Source: an uncultured Dysgonomonas sp.
GTDB taxonomy: Bacteria; Bacteroidota; Bacteroidia; Bacteroidales; Dysgonomonadaceae
NCBI GenBank assembly: GCA_945292135.1
Contig: CALYRA010000053.1
Coordinates: 1 to 7,189 of the forward strand
Direction: 5' to 3'
DNA length: 7,189 bases
Shown: positions 7,174 through 7,189 of the stretch, piece after piece
Numbering within the stretch: position 1 is the stretch's first letter
How the letters are laid out: the number at the start of each line of letters is the position of its first letter
Made by a program: the position numbers and the translations under genes
The notes under the pieces: generated by a model
What the model saw: only the letters and a program-made list of their open reading frames with translations
Database searches by the model: none
What the model was told of the DNA's origin: nothing

Positions 7174-7189
7174 ATATTAAATATAGTTA

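Noticed and set aside
3415..7189. CRISPR array, tRNA, rRNA, insertion sequence or attachment site
   Set aside because: No repeated spaced units, tRNA-like cloverleaf, transposase or terminal repeats were seen; the inverted repeats are short and confined to the spacer.

Overview
The window looks like chromosomal DNA from a member of the Bacteroidota, most likely the order Bacteroidales. The DNA is AT-rich. The second gene is a MurF-alanine racemase fusion, a form characteristic of this phylum, and it lies beside a GSCFA-family gene. The genes have no clear Shine-Dalgarno sequences and begin after A/T-rich leaders, as is usual in Bacteroidota. A genus-level call would be a guess.

All five genes lie on the plus strand in two blocks. 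Block 1 (1-3414) holds the 3' part of a GSCFA (SGNH-hydrolase-like) gene, whose start lies before the window. It overlaps by 29 bases the complete murF-alr fusion, which makes a two-domain peptidoglycan-precursor enzyme. The spacer 3415-3591 (177 bases) is very AT-rich and contains three perfect inverted repeats and a plausible Bacteroidota-type promoter. It has no convincing gene and only a weak hairpin as a possible terminator.

Block 2 (3592-7173) is a tight operon of three genes separated by 8 and 10 bases. They encode a TolC-family outer-membrane channel with a signal peptide, a HlyD-family periplasmic adaptor with one N-terminal membrane anchor, and an ABC-2 type membrane permease with about six membrane segments. 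Together they describe a tripartite exporter spanning both membranes. No ATP-binding subunit is present. The window ends 16 bases after the permease, so a further operon gene (often a second ABC-2 permease in such clusters) may follow outside.

Most of the window is conventional core and efflux gene content, and I do not see a clearly new system. The points most worth a second look are the overlap of GSCFA with murF-alr, the altered D-Ala-D-Ala-side motif in the MurF half despite an intact ATP site, the cluster of palindromes before the efflux operon, and the absence of an ATPase or regulator gene beside that operon.
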